DNA from: Scybalousia_A sp964542225
GTDB lineage: Bacteria > Bacteroidota > Bacteroidia > Bacteroidales > P3
NCBI GenBank assembly: GCA_964542225.1
Contig: CAZITO010000001.1
Location: 22,428-86,427 of the forward strand
Direction of reading: 5' to 3'
Length of the DNA: 64,000 nucleotides
A model generated the notes under the pieces. It was not told the DNA's origin. It saw nothing but the letters and a program-made list of their open reading frames with translations, and searched no databases. The translations under genes and the position numbers were made by a program. Of this stretch, positions 44,805 to 53,406 are shown in pieces (the first letter of the stretch is position 1; the number at the start of each line of letters is the position of its first letter).

Positions 44805-45194
44805 ATGGAAGGCGTAATAAATACAATAGGAAGAAGAAAAACTGCCGTAGCACGTGTATATATGAAACCGGGTAACGGTGTTATCACTGTCAACGGAAGA
44901 GATTATAAAGATTATTTTACCACCGCTCCTTTGCAATACATAGTATGTCAGGCTTTTGAGACTATAGATGCTATGGGCAAATTTGATGTAAAGGCAAACC
45001 TTGATGGTGGTGGTTTTTCTGGACAAGCCGAAGCCTTGAGAATGGGTATAGCAAGAGCACTTTGTGAGGCTAATGCTGAAGACCGTCCTGCTTTGAAAGC
45101 AAAAGGCTTGTTGAGAAGAGATGCCCGTATGGTTGAAAGAAAAAAACCGGGACAAAAGAAAGCAAGAAAACGTTTTCAATTCAGCAAACGTTAG
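44805..45194 (+). CDS. rpsI: 30S ribosomal protein S9
   Basis: A 129-residue small-subunit protein. NTIGRRKTAVARVYMKPGNGVITVNGRDYKDYF at the N-terminus and the basic tail KPGQKKARKRFQFSKR, which reaches toward the P-site tRNA, are typical. It lies 1 bp behind rplM; rpsB follows after a 135-bp gap. Confidence 0.98.
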   Translation: MEGVINTIGRRKTAVARVYMKPGNGVITVNGRDYKDYFTTAPLQYIVCQAFETIDAMGKFDVKANLDGGGFSGQAEALRMGIARALCEANAEDRPALKAKGLLRRDARMVERKKPGQKKARKRFQFSKR

Positions 45195-45329
45195 GATGTT
45201 GTATCTTAATGCTGAATATGGGTTTAGTATCCAAACCGTCAAGATTTGTTAATCCTAAAGACAACTACTTGTCGGTTGTTTTAAATTAGTAAAAATTTAG
45301 GAAAGTAAACAAAAACAAGAAAAACAAAC

Positions 45330-46157
45330 ATGTTAGAATTTGACAAAATGCTTGATGCAGGTGTTCACTTTGGACACCTAAAAAGAAAATGGAATCCTAA
45401 AATGGCTCCTTATATCTTTATGGAGCGCAATGGTATTCATATCATAGACCTTTACAAAACAGCAACCAAGGCAGAGCAAGCCGCAAACGCTTTGAAACAA
45501 ATAGCAAAGTCCGGCAAGCAAATACTTTTCGTTGCTACAAAAAAACAGGCAAAAGATGTGGTTTCAAACGTAGTAAAAACCACAGGTATGCCTTTCGTTA
45601 CGGAGCGTTGGCCGGGCGGTATGCTTACAAACTTTATGACCATACGCAAAGCCGTTAAGAAGATGGGCTCTTTGGATAAACTTCTTAACAACAAGGAAAC
45701 CAATATGATTTCCAAACGTGAGCGTTTGCAAATAACAAGAGAAAAGAATAAATTGGAAAAGAACTTGGGCTCTATTGCAAATCTTAATCGTTTGCCTGCC
45801 GCTTTGTTTATCGTTGATATAAACAAAGAACACATTGCAGTGGCAGAGGCTAAGAGATTGAATATACCTACATTTGCAATGGTTGATACCAACTGCAATC
45901 CTGACCTTGTAGATTTTCCTATTCCTGCAAATGACGATGCTTCAAAGGCTATAGAACTTATGGTTAAATATATGTGTTCAGCCATAGAAGAAGGTTTGCA
46001 AGAAAGAAAACTTGACAAAGAGGCTCGCCAAGAAGAAGCAGAAACCGAAAGAGAGGAAAAACTTGCTACTGAACTTTTGGACGATGAAAAACCTCAAGAT
46101 GTAGAAAATAACAGAGGTAGAAGAGTTAGAAAGACGAAGAGTACAGATAGAAACTAA
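45330..46157 (+). CDS. rpsB: 30S ribosomal protein S2
   Basis: A 275-residue small-subunit protein. MLEFDKMLDAGVHFGHLKRKWNPKMAPYIF, FVTERWPGGMLTNF and PTFAMVDTNCNPDLVDFPIPANDDA are signatures. The acidic C-terminal extension (about 230-275, ending in a basic RRVRKTKSTDRN) is commonly seen in Bacteroidetes. The 135-nt gap ahead holds a small hairpin (ACAAC/GTTGT near 45260-45280) that could belong to an S2 leader; this is uncertain. tsf follows after 20 bp. Confidence 0.98.
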   Translation: MLEFDKMLDAGVHFGHLKRKWNPKMAPYIFMERNGIHIIDLYKTATKAEQAANALKQIAKSGKQILFVATKKQAKDVVSNVVKTTGMPFVTERWPGGMLTNFMTIRKAVKKMGSLDKLLNNKETNMISKRERLQITREKNKLEKNLGSIANLNRLPAALFIVDINKEHIAVAEAKRLNIPTFAMVDTNCNPDLVDFPIPANDDASKAIELMVKYMCSAIEEGLQERKLDKEARQEEAETEREEKLATELLDDEKPQDVENNRGRRVRKTKSTDRN

Positions 46158-46177
46158 TAAAAAAGGAGAAAAGAATT

Positions 46178-47173
46178 ATGGCTAATATAACTGCTCAAGA
46201 GGTAAACAAATTGAGACAACTTACCGGTGTTGGTATGATGGATTGTAAAAAAGCGCTTGTTGAGTGCGATGGTGATGTTAATAAGGCTATAGAGTACCTT
46301 AGAGAAAAGGGACAGAAACTTGCCGCTAAACGTGCCGACCGTGCTGCCAACGAAGGTGTGGTTCTTGCAAAAACCAATACTGACAAGACTTTTGGTGCTG
46401 TGGTAATGCTTAATTGCGAGACAGATTTTGTTGCAAATAATCAAGATTTTATCGCCTTTACTCAAAGTGTGCTTGATGTTGCCATTGAGGCAAAAGCAAA
46501 AACATTGGAAGAGGTTAATGCTTTGGAAATAAATGGTACAAAGGTAGAAACTTTGGTACTTGACCAACTTGCTAAGATTGGCGAAAAAATAACTCTTTCT
46601 GCTTACAAATTTGTGGAAGGTACTCAAGTATATGCTTACGTGCATCCGGGAAATAGAATGGCAAGTGTTGTCGCTATGAATAAGGCCGGTTTTGACCAAG
46701 CAGGCAAAAATATGACAATGCAAGTTGTTTCTATGAGACCTCAAGCCTTGACAAAAGAAGATTTTCCTCAAAATGTTATAGATGAGGAAATGAAAGTAAA
46801 TGTTGAGAAATCAAAACAAGAGCAAGTTCAAAAGGCTGTGGAAGCGGCTTTGAGAAAAGCAGGTATCAACCCTGCTCACGTTGATAGCCCAGAACACATG
46901 GAAAGCAATATGTCTAAAGGTTGGATAACTGCAGAGGATGTAGAAAAGGCAAAAGAAATTATAGCCAAAACTTCTGAGGAAAAATTAGCCAACCTTAATG
47001 AGCAAATGATACAAAACATTGCAAAAGGACGTTTGGAGAAATTCTTCAAAGAAAGTACTCTTCTTTCACAAGAATATTTTGCTGACAACAAAAAAGATGT
47101 GGCAACTTATCTTAAAGAAGAAGACAAAGACCTTAAAGTTGTTGCTTTTGCAAGATTGGAACTTGGAGCATAA
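46178..47173 (+). CDS. tsf: Translation elongation factor Ts
   Basis: A 331-residue nucleotide-exchange factor for EF-Tu. The N-terminal UBA-like part has LRQLTGVGMMDCKKALVECDGDVNKAIEYLREKG (about 12-45) and the core has VVMLNCETDFVANNQDF, with T-D-F-V contacts to EF-Tu. Length is above the E. coli 283 residues because of a longer C-terminal part, as in other Bacteroidetes. Last gene of the operon; a strong terminator follows. Confidence 0.98.
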   Translation: MANITAQEVNKLRQLTGVGMMDCKKALVECDGDVNKAIEYLREKGQKLAAKRADRAANEGVVLAKTNTDKTFGAVVMLNCETDFVANNQDFIAFTQSVLDVAIEAKAKTLEEVNALEINGTKVETLVLDQLAKIGEKITLSAYKFVEGTQVYAYVHPGNRMASVVAMNKAGFDQAGKNMTMQVVSMRPQALTKEDFPQNVIDEEMKVNVEKSKQEQVQKAVEAALRKAGINPAHVDSPEHMESNMSKGWITAEDVEKAKEIIAKTSEEKLANLNEQMIQNIAKGRLEKFFKESTLLSQEYFADNKKDVATYLKEEDKDLKVVAFARLELGA

Positions 47174-47217
47174 TAATATTTGTTTTAGAAATTAAAAATG
47201 TTTTTTCATAAATTTTG

Positions 47218-47248
47218 ATAGGAGGTAGAAATGCCTCCTATTTTTTTA
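47218..47248 (+). terminator. Terminator of rpsB-tsf
   Basis: ATAGGAGG / CCTCCTAT perfect 8-bp stem, 8-nt loop, T-run. Confidence 0.9.
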
Positions 47249-47500
47249 TTATCTGCGACTCTATATTTTTTTATCCTCATCTCTATCGTTATTTCACCTC
47301 TTATTGTTATAGCAAATGCAAATTAATGCTATAGTTTTATCTTCTAAAATATAACTCTTTTACCCTAAAAAGTGGTGTGCTTTTATTACTTCACTTTAAA
47401 ACTTAAAACTATATAAGACTACCCAAACAACAATAAACATAAAATAGAAAATACAACATAAAAACAAATACCTAAATGGTTAAATTTAATTCCATATAAC

Positions 47501-47532
47501 AAAAAAAGGGATGTGCCTTGTAACACATCCCT
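47501..47532 (-). terminator. Terminator of rpsA
   Basis: On the minus strand AGGGATGTG pairs with CACATCCCT across an 8-nt loop and is followed by seven T. Confidence 0.9.
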
Positions 47533-47560
47533 CCTATTAAAATGTAATAAAATGAAAAAC

Positions 47561-49333
47561 TTATTTTTTCTCGTTCTCTTGTTTAGTCATTTCCTCTTTC
47601 AAAGAAGCCAATACATCCAAATCACCAAGAGTTGTTCTTTCCAAAGATTGATTAATTTTCATTGTAGCACTTTCTTTCTTTCCTTGTTTTTCTTCTTCTT
47701 GTTTCCAAGTACGAGAATGAGAAAGCACTATACGTTTTGCTTCTTTTGAAAATTCTATAACCTTGAAAGGAAGTTTTTCATCAACTTTTGCGTTTGTTTT
47801 GTCTTCTTTTTGCAATTGACCCTTAGGGCAGAAACCTTCTATTCCGTATGGTAGATTAACAACTGCTCCACTCTTTTCGTTTATTGAAGTTATTGTTCCT
47901 TCATGCTCTGAGCCAACTGTAAATATAGATTCAAAAACATCCCAAGGATTTTCCTCCAATTGTTTGTGTCCAAGAGAAAGTCTGCGGTTCTCTTCATCTA
48001 CTTCCAAAACAACTACATCTATCTTCTCTCCTATTTTGGTAAATTCAGCAGGGTGTTTTATTTTCTTTGACCAAGAAAGGTCGGATATATGAATAAGACC
48101 ATCAACACCTTCTTCCAATTCTACAAAAATGCCAAAATTAGTAAAGTTTCTAACAACAGCTGTATGTTTGCTTCCTACCGGATATTTTTCAGCAATATTT
48201 ACCCAAGGGTCCGGCATAAGTTGTTTGATACCCAAAGACATCTTTCTGCCTTCTCTGTCAAGTGTAAGAATAACCGCTTCCACCTCTTGTCCTACTTTTA
48301 GGAATTCGTGTGCTGTTCTCAAATGTTGACTCCAAGACATTTCGGTTACGTGTATCAAACCTTCAACTCCCGGTATTATCTCCACAAATGCACCATAATC
48401 AGCTATAACAACAACCTTTCCTTTTACTCTATCTCCGACTTTCAAATTAGGGTCCAATTGGTCCCAAGGATGAGGAGTAAGTTGTTTCAAGCCCAAGGCG
48501 ATACGTTTTTTCTCTTGGTCAAATTCAAGTATAACGACTTTGATTTTCTCATCAAGTTTAACGATTTCCTCAGGGTGATTAATTCTTCCCCAAGAAAGGT
48601 CGGTAATATGTATAAGTCCGTCAACACCTCCAAGGTCAACAAATACTCCATAAGAAGTAATGTTTTTGACAGTTCCTTCCAAAACCTGACCTTTTTCCAA
48701 ATGAGACATAATTTCAGCCTTTTGTGCCTCTATCTCATCCTCTATCAATGCTTTGTGAGAAACAACCACGTTCTTGAATTCATTGTTGATTTTTACAACT
48801 TTGAATTCCATAGTTTTGTCCACAAATACATCGTAGTCTCTTATAGGTTTAACGTCTATTTGGCTACCCGGCAAGAAAGCCTCTATTCCAAATACATCTA
48901 CAATCAAGCCGCCTTTTGTTCTTGATTTAACGTAACCCTTAATAATTTCTCCACTTTCATAAGCCTCATTAACTCTATCCCAAGATTTAAGTATGCGAGC
49001 CTTTTTGTGTGAAAGCAATAACTGACCATTGACATCTTCTTGGTTCTCAATAAATACTTCAACAGTATCACCAACTTTTAAATCCGGGTTGTAACGAAAC
49101 TCCGCCACAGGAATAACTCCATCTGATTTAAAGCCAATATTGACAACTACTTCTCTGTCATTGATAGATACCACTGTACCTTGTGCAATCTGCTCTTCAC
49201 CTATTTGACTAAAAGTTTTGTCATAAGCAGATTCAAGTTTTTCTCTTTCTTCTTGTTTATAAACTTCACCTTTGGTATCTATCTCGTCCCAATTGAAGTT
49301 TTCCAATGGTTTAATGTCTTTTGTTTCTCTCAT
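47561..49333 (-). CDS. rpsA: 30S ribosomal protein S1
   Basis: A 590-residue RNA-binding ribosomal protein. Six S1 domains can be counted, beginning near residues 45 (EQIAQGTVVSINDREVVVNIG), 131 (IIKGYVKSRTKGGLIVDVFG), 218, 303, 390 and 475; the third to fifth are the most regular (DGLIHITDLSW, EGLIHVTEMSW, DGLIHISDLSW). A promoter with both boxes lies about 120 bp upstream on the minus strand, giving a leader of about 115 nt. The C-terminal tail (about 555-590) is charged and probably disordered. Confidence 0.97.
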   Translation of the reverse strand: MRETKDIKPLENFNWDEIDTKGEVYKQEEREKLESAYDKTFSQIGEEQIAQGTVVSINDREVVVNIGFKSDGVIPVAEFRYNPDLKVGDTVEVFIENQEDVNGQLLLSHKKARILKSWDRVNEAYESGEIIKGYVKSRTKGGLIVDVFGIEAFLPGSQIDVKPIRDYDVFVDKTMEFKVVKINNEFKNVVVSHKALIEDEIEAQKAEIMSHLEKGQVLEGTVKNITSYGVFVDLGGVDGLIHITDLSWGRINHPEEIVKLDEKIKVVILEFDQEKKRIALGLKQLTPHPWDQLDPNLKVGDRVKGKVVVIADYGAFVEIIPGVEGLIHVTEMSWSQHLRTAHEFLKVGQEVEAVILTLDREGRKMSLGIKQLMPDPWVNIAEKYPVGSKHTAVVRNFTNFGIFVELEEGVDGLIHISDLSWSKKIKHPAEFTKIGEKIDVVVLEVDEENRRLSLGHKQLEENPWDVFESIFTVGSEHEGTITSINEKSGAVVNLPYGIEGFCPKGQLQKEDKTNAKVDEKLPFKVIEFSKEAKRIVLSHSRTWKQEEEKQGKKESATMKINQSLERTTLGDLDVLASLKEEMTKQENEKK

Positions 49334-49453
49334 GGAAACTTTGTTTTTTGTTTTGTATCAGCATCTTACCCTACTGAGAAATGTTATTAAAATAAAAAAT
49401 AATCAAATTAGAATTTAAAGAGGTAAGTCAATAAAGACTAAATTTTAACTGTG

Positions 49454-49485
49454 CAAAATTATAAATTATTTTGAAAATGTGCAAA
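49454..49485 (-). promoter_or_regulatory. Promoter of rpsA
   Basis: TTTG (complement of 49482-49485), 20-bp spacer, TAATTTTG (complement of 49454-49461), minus strand. Confidence 0.72.
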
Positions 49486-49557
49486 TTAAATATGAAAATT
49501 AGGTAAAAACAATACCAATTAAATTTTTTAATTTTTTTTTACAGTTTTTTTTCTCAT

Positions 49558-49597
49558 GGGTTAGCATAAGTTAAAATAAGTTCAGATAAGTTGGCTT
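49558..49597 (+). repeat. Degenerate 10-bp tandem repeat array
   Basis: Four exact-length decamers GGGTTAGCAT, AAGTTAAAAT, AAGTTCAGAT, AAGTTGGCTT. Here the array occurs without the 482-bp repeat. Confidence 0.75.
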
Positions 49598-49655
49598 AGA
49601 GCAAAGCCTGTAAAACACCCCTGAAGGCTGTAACAAAAAAAACTTTCAAAAAATA

Positions 49656-49685
49656 TTGTCAGACCATATAAAATTACTACCTTTG
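49656..49685 (+). promoter_or_regulatory. Promoter of the gene at 49710
   Basis: TTG at 49656-49658, 19-bp spacer, TACCTTTG at 49678-49685. It lies inside the longer possible ORF starting at 49656 and so supports the downstream start. Confidence 0.7.
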
Positions 49686-49709
49686 CAGTCGTTTATAAAT
49701 GGGAGTATA

Positions 49710-50603
49710 ATGAAAATTAAAAATACGCTTGTTATATTTTTGTTTGCGGTGCTGTGTTCTTTGAATGTTTTTTCAAAGGATAATGTTTATACTGCCGTTT
49801 TGCAAAACGTTAGTTTGGAAGTACCTGAGGGCTGGACTATACAAAAGAGAGTGGAAAAGACGGGAGATTTTGTATTAAACTGCACCAAAGACAACAGTAT
49901 TGCTTTTGTGGAGGTTGTCTGCAAAAGAAAGGTCATTGCCTTAGAGACAAGATTAAACGAAATAGCCTCCCAACGCTCTATGCAAGAGAATTTCAATTAT
50001 ATGCAAATAGATGAAATACAGCCTGTTTCTTTTAACAAACAAAGAGCAAAATTACTTTCTTATACCAATACCTATCTTAATGATGTGAGCAAAGGCGGTA
50101 TATATGCTTTTGTTTTTGAGGGATATACTTATAGTTTGGAATTCTTTGGAGAGGACAACCCAAAGATGAGAAAAGAGTTAACTAAAATACTCTCTTCCTT
50201 TAAGGTTACTTCGGCTGAGAAAGAAATAAATATAATTGAAAAACAAGAGGAGTATCAGGAGAAAGATTGGAAAAAATACGATGATACCACAAGTTTGGAA
50301 ACAAAGGTGGAAGAGTATGGAAAAGACCTTGCAACAATGAATACTGCCGATAATTACAAAAAAGTGGAAAACTATTCCACCGAGGAGGTAAAACTAAGAG
50401 ACAAACTTTCCTCTCTTTCTCAGAAAAAAGAGCAGTTGCAAGAACAATTAAAACTTGCCAAAGAAGAAAACAATATTAAGCAAGAAAAGAAAATAAATAA
50501 GAGTCTTAATGATTTGGACAAAGAAATAAACAAAATAAACAAAAAATTAGAGAAGATAAGAAAAGAGAATTTGAAGATAAAACTAAAAGAAAAAGATAAA
50601 TAA
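49710..50603 (+). CDS. Exported protein with C-terminal coiled coil, function unknown
   Basis: A 297-residue protein starting at 49710 with signal MKIKNTLVIFLFAVLCSLNVFSK. Residues about 24-180 form a compact alpha/beta part (VSLEVPEGWTIQKRVEKTGDFVLNCTKDNSIAFVEVV) that looks like the small PsbP/MOG1-like domains seen in exported proteins; that likeness is by eye only. Residues about 235-297 are a lysine- and glutamate-rich coiled coil (LSSLSQKKEQLQEQLKLAKEEN). A tRNA-Pro gene follows 8 bp after the stop. Confidence 0.7.
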   Translation: MKIKNTLVIFLFAVLCSLNVFSKDNVYTAVLQNVSLEVPEGWTIQKRVEKTGDFVLNCTKDNSIAFVEVVCKRKVIALETRLNEIASQRSMQENFNYMQIDEIQPVSFNKQRAKLLSYTNTYLNDVSKGGIYAFVFEGYTYSLEFFGEDNPKMRKELTKILSSFKVTSAEKEINIIEKQEEYQEKDWKKYDDTTSLETKVEEYGKDLATMNTADNYKKVENYSTEEVKLRDKLSSLSQKKEQLQEQLKLAKEENNIKQEKKINKSLNDLDKEINKINKKLEKIRKENLKIKLKEKDK

Positions 50604-50611
50604 ACAAGTAT

Positions 50612-50685
50612 CGGGGTGTAGCGCAGTCCGGTAGCGCGCTTGCTTCGGGAGTAAGAGGTCGTGAGTTCGAATCTCATCACCCCGA
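50612..50685 (+). tRNA. tRNA-Pro (CGG)
   Basis: A 74-nt cloverleaf: acceptor CGGGGTG/CACCCCG, D-arm AGCGCAGTCCGGTAGCGC, anticodon CGG at 50646-50648 in loop TTCGGGA, T-arm GAGTTCGAATCTC, discriminator A. C1-G72 is typical of tRNA-Pro. It may be co-transcribed with the gene upstream and the TPR lipoprotein downstream (22 bp away). Confidence 0.96.
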
Positions 50686-50707
50686 CAAAATATTCTTTTA
50701 ATACACT

Positions 50708-51694
50708 ATGCAAAAATTTATTACCCTTACAATTAACCTGTTTTTGATTGTATTGTTGTTTGTTTCTTGTGGCAAGCGACAGGATAACAAGGAATTTAAC
50801 AAATTGTCATTTGAGGAAAAATTGGCACTATTGGATGCCAACATTAAAAACAACCCTTCCGATGCAGAATTGTACTACGAAAGGGCAAAATTATATTACT
50901 CCAAAGAGAACACCAAAGATGCTTTGTTTGATATACAAAAAGCAATAAAGTTGGACAAAAAAGAACCCAAATACTACATAACTGCCGCCGATATATATTT
51001 TGCAAGGGGCGAGTCTACTTTGGCTTTTGATGCTTTGAATCAGGCTGTAAAATATGATAAGAATAATGTTGAGGCTTATGCAAAAATAGCGGAGTTGAGT
51101 TTTTTGTTAAGAGATTACAACAGGGCAAGGGAAAATATAGACAAGGTTTTGGAATTGGACAAAATCAATGCTGAGGCTTATTTTCAAAGAGGTATGATAT
51201 ACAAAGAAATAGGCGACACTCTTAATGCCATAAAAGATTATCGCAAGGCTATAGAATACAAAACAGATTATGAACAGGTTTTTGAGGAATTGGCAAATAT
51301 TTTCGCCGCAAAAAATGACCCTATAGCCATAGAATATTATCAAAGTACAATAAACATCAACCCAAAAAATGTTGATGCCATGTATAATTTGGCGCAATTT
51401 TATCAAGACCACAATGCAATACAGAAAGCATTGGATTTGTATCAAAAAATTTTGCAAATAAAACCCAACTATGCCAACGCCATGTATGCCACAGGCTATG
51501 TTAACTATGTTTATAAGGAGGATTATGATATGGCTTTGGATTGTTTTCAAAAGACGGTTAAGGCAGATAGCAGTTATTTTGAGGCTTACAGTATGATGTC
51601 CCTTATATACGCAAAACAGGGCAAAACACAGCAGGCCAATGAAAACAGAGCAATAGCCGATAGTTTAAAAAACATTTATCACAGAGTTAATTAA
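50708..51694 (+). CDS. TPR-repeat lipoprotein
   Basis: A 328-residue predicted lipoprotein with signal MQKFITLTINLFLIVLLFVSC (C21). The rest is about eight regular tetratricopeptide repeats from residue 45 on (DAELYYERAKLYYSKENTKDALFDIQKAIKLD, AEAYFQRGMIYKEIGDTLNAIKDYRKAIEY). TPR arrays bind other proteins. Similar lipoproteins in Bacteroidetes are sometimes associated with gliding or T9SS, but nothing in the sequence proves such a role here. purD follows after 26 bp. Confidence 0.85.
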   Translation: MQKFITLTINLFLIVLLFVSCGKRQDNKEFNKLSFEEKLALLDANIKNNPSDAELYYERAKLYYSKENTKDALFDIQKAIKLDKKEPKYYITAADIYFARGESTLAFDALNQAVKYDKNNVEAYAKIAELSFLLRDYNRARENIDKVLELDKINAEAYFQRGMIYKEIGDTLNAIKDYRKAIEYKTDYEQVFEELANIFAAKNDPIAIEYYQSTININPKNVDAMYNLAQFYQDHNAIQKALDLYQKILQIKPNYANAMYATGYVNYVYKEDYDMALDCFQKTVKADSSYFEAYSMMSLIYAKQGKTQQANENRAIADSLKNIYHRVN

Positions 51695-51720
51695 AACAAC
51701 CATATATTTAAGAAAGAGTT

Positions 51721-53001
51721 ATGAAAATTTTATTATTGGGAAGTGGTGGCAGAGAATCTGCGTTGGCAAGAGTTATATCTTTGAGTAAAAAGACAGAAAA
51801 ATTATATATTGCTCCGGGCAACCCGGGTATGCAACTTTGGGGAGAAAACATAAATTTGGAAGGCTTTGAGGAAATATCTCATTTTTGCAAAGAAAAAAAT
51901 ATTGATATACTCGTTGTAGGTCCAGAGCAACCTTTGGTAGAGGGTATAACCAATTATATGAAAGAAAACAACCCTAACCTTGTGGTTATAGGTCCCAATA
52001 AAAAAGCCGCACAGTTGGAAGGAAGCAAGGATTTTGCAAAAGAATTTATGTTAAAATACAATATTCCTACCGCAAAATATCAAACCTTTGACAACTCAAC
52101 CATCAAAGAGGCAAAATCTTTCTTAAAAACACTTAAACCTCCATACGTTTTAAAAGCGGACGGCTTGGCGGCAGGCAAAGGAGTTGTAATACTTCCCAAC
52201 GAGCAGGAGGCCGAGAAAGAGTTGGAATGTATGATTTTGGGAGCAAAATTCGGAAAGGCTTCAAACAAAGTTGTTATAGAGGAGTTTTTGCATGGAGTGG
52301 AGTGCAGTGTTTTTGTTTTGACGGATGGCAAAAATTATATTCTATTGCCTGAGGCCAAGGACTACAAAAAAGTAGGAGAAGGCGATACGGGACTGAATAC
52401 GGGGGGAATGGGAAGTATTTCACCGGTGCCTTTCTGTGATAAAACATTTTTGGACAAAGTAGAACAAAACATAATACAACCTACCATAAAGGGTTTGGAA
52501 AATGAGGGGGTGGAATATTGCGGTTTTATATTTTTTGGGCTTATGAATGTAGGAGGCGAGCCTTTTGTTATAGAATATAATGTAAGAATGGGCGACCCTG
52601 AAAGCGAAAGCGTCTTTGCAAGATGGGAGTCCGATATTGTGGAAGCCTTTGAATTGTGCGGCAAAAAAGAATTGAATAACTATAAATTGAAAATCAACCC
52701 ACAAACAGCGGCAACCGTAATGTTGTGTTCGGGCGGTTACCCCTTGGACTATGCAAAAGGCAAAGAAATAACAGGTTTGGAAAATGTTGCTGATGCCATT
52801 ATTTATCACGCAGGCACCAAATACGGAGACAATAATAAGATACTGACCTCAGGAGGCAGAGTTTTGGCTGTTACTTGCTTGGGGGAGAATATACAAGAGG
52901 CTGTAAACAGATGTTATAAGCAAATAAATAAGATACATTTTGATAAAATGTATTACAGACAAGATATAGGAAAAGACCTACAGGCTCAACCTGTTTTATA
53001 A
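51721..53001 (+). CDS. purD: Phosphoribosylamine-glycine ligase
   Basis: A 426-residue ATP-grasp enzyme of purine synthesis that joins glycine to phosphoribosylamine. N-terminal MKILLLGSGGRESALA, VGPEQPLVEG, and the ATP-grasp part with KADGLAAGKGVV (about 142-153), LNTGGMGSISPVP and EYNVRMGDPESE are signatures. The last codons (AQPVL-stop) and the bases behind them match the outer module of the dispersed repeat (CCTGTTTTATAAGGCAGAGCCGTTACTTTTTAT is the stretch from 52990 on, compared with 26581-26613), so the C-terminal tail seems to be drawn from repeat sequence. Confidence 0.97.
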   Translation: MKILLLGSGGRESALARVISLSKKTEKLYIAPGNPGMQLWGENINLEGFEEISHFCKEKNIDILVVGPEQPLVEGITNYMKENNPNLVVIGPNKKAAQLEGSKDFAKEFMLKYNIPTAKYQTFDNSTIKEAKSFLKTLKPPYVLKADGLAAGKGVVILPNEQEAEKELECMILGAKFGKASNKVVIEEFLHGVECSVFVLTDGKNYILLPEAKDYKKVGEGDTGLNTGGMGSISPVPFCDKTFLDKVEQNIIQPTIKGLENEGVEYCGFIFFGLMNVGGEPFVIEYNVRMGDPESESVFARWESDIVEAFELCGKKELNNYKLKINPQTAATVMLCSGGYPLDYAKGKEITGLENVADAIIYHAGTKYGDNNKILTSGGRVLAVTCLGENIQEAVNRCYKQINKIHFDKMYYRQDIGKDLQAQPVL

Positions 53002-53406
53002 GGCAGAGCCGTTACTTTTTATATGTTGTTATGTGTTATACAATTTCTTTTTTAACTTGTAATTTCTTATTTGTTTTTATAAAAATTTGTATTTTTGCAA
53101 AAGAGTTTTGGCAGTAGTGCTGAAAAAAGTAGAAAAATAAAATAAAAAGCATAAACTATTATTTCACGTCAAAAAAGATTCGGAAAATCAACTTTGTATT
53201 TGGAAATAATAGACGTTGGTTAAGATAAAAGGAAAACAAGAACAGAATCACCATACGAACAGTTGCTTACACATCGTGTAAGCTCTATCTGGTGTGGTGA
53301 GGGTTTTCCAAATTTTCCGAATCTTACCCTGACGTGAACAGAAAGGCTTACACTTTCTTTTATTTCCCGTTAAGTGAAATTGGTTGTGCGTAACACTAAT
53401 AGTAAA
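53002..53406. other. Spacer with inverted repeats ahead of the restriction-modification genes
   Basis: A 405-bp stretch without a gene. A left arm at 53163-53188 (TTCACGTCA...AAGATTCGGAAAAT) is matched by an inverted right arm at about 53311-53337, with 23 paired positions around a 3-4-nt difference; the arms lie about 120 bp apart. Between them is a perfect hairpin GCTTACAC-ATC-GTGTAAGC at 53264-53282, and GGCTTACAC recurs at 53346. The start of the spacer (53002-53045) resembles dispersed-repeat modules. It may mark one edge of an acquired block, or a control region. Confidence 0.7.
53264..53282. repeat. Perfect hairpin in the spacer ahead of mod
   Basis: GCTTACAC and GTGTAAGC separated by ATC. 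No T-run follows, so it is not an ordinary terminator. Confidence 0.7.

Larger units (their letters stand above)
47174..47560. other. Gene-free spacer between convergent tsf and rpsA
   Basis: About 390 bp of AT-rich sequence holding the two terminators described separately. No ORF, tRNA or repeat was seen between them. Confidence 0.6.
49334..49709. other. Intergenic region between divergent rpsA and an exported-protein gene
   Basis: This 375-bp gap holds the rpsA leader and promoter on the left, an AT-rich middle, a decamer array at 49558, a GCAAAGCCTGTAAAACACCC word resembling repeat modules near 49600, and the promoter of the gene at 49710. No gene is seen. Confidence 0.6.

Noticed and set aside
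47174..47560. A small gene between tsf and rpsA
   Set aside because: The only frames are short, AT-rich and lack start context; two convergent terminators explain the spacer.
53340..53406. A GTTAAGT...GTAACAC stretch resembling an integron attC site
   Set aside because: Only one arm fits the core-site consensus; the other does not, and no integron integrase is present.
53374..53406. GTG start extending Mod by 11 residues
   Set aside because: The extra residues are not typical for Mod and the ATG at 53407 is a standard start with a plausible leader.
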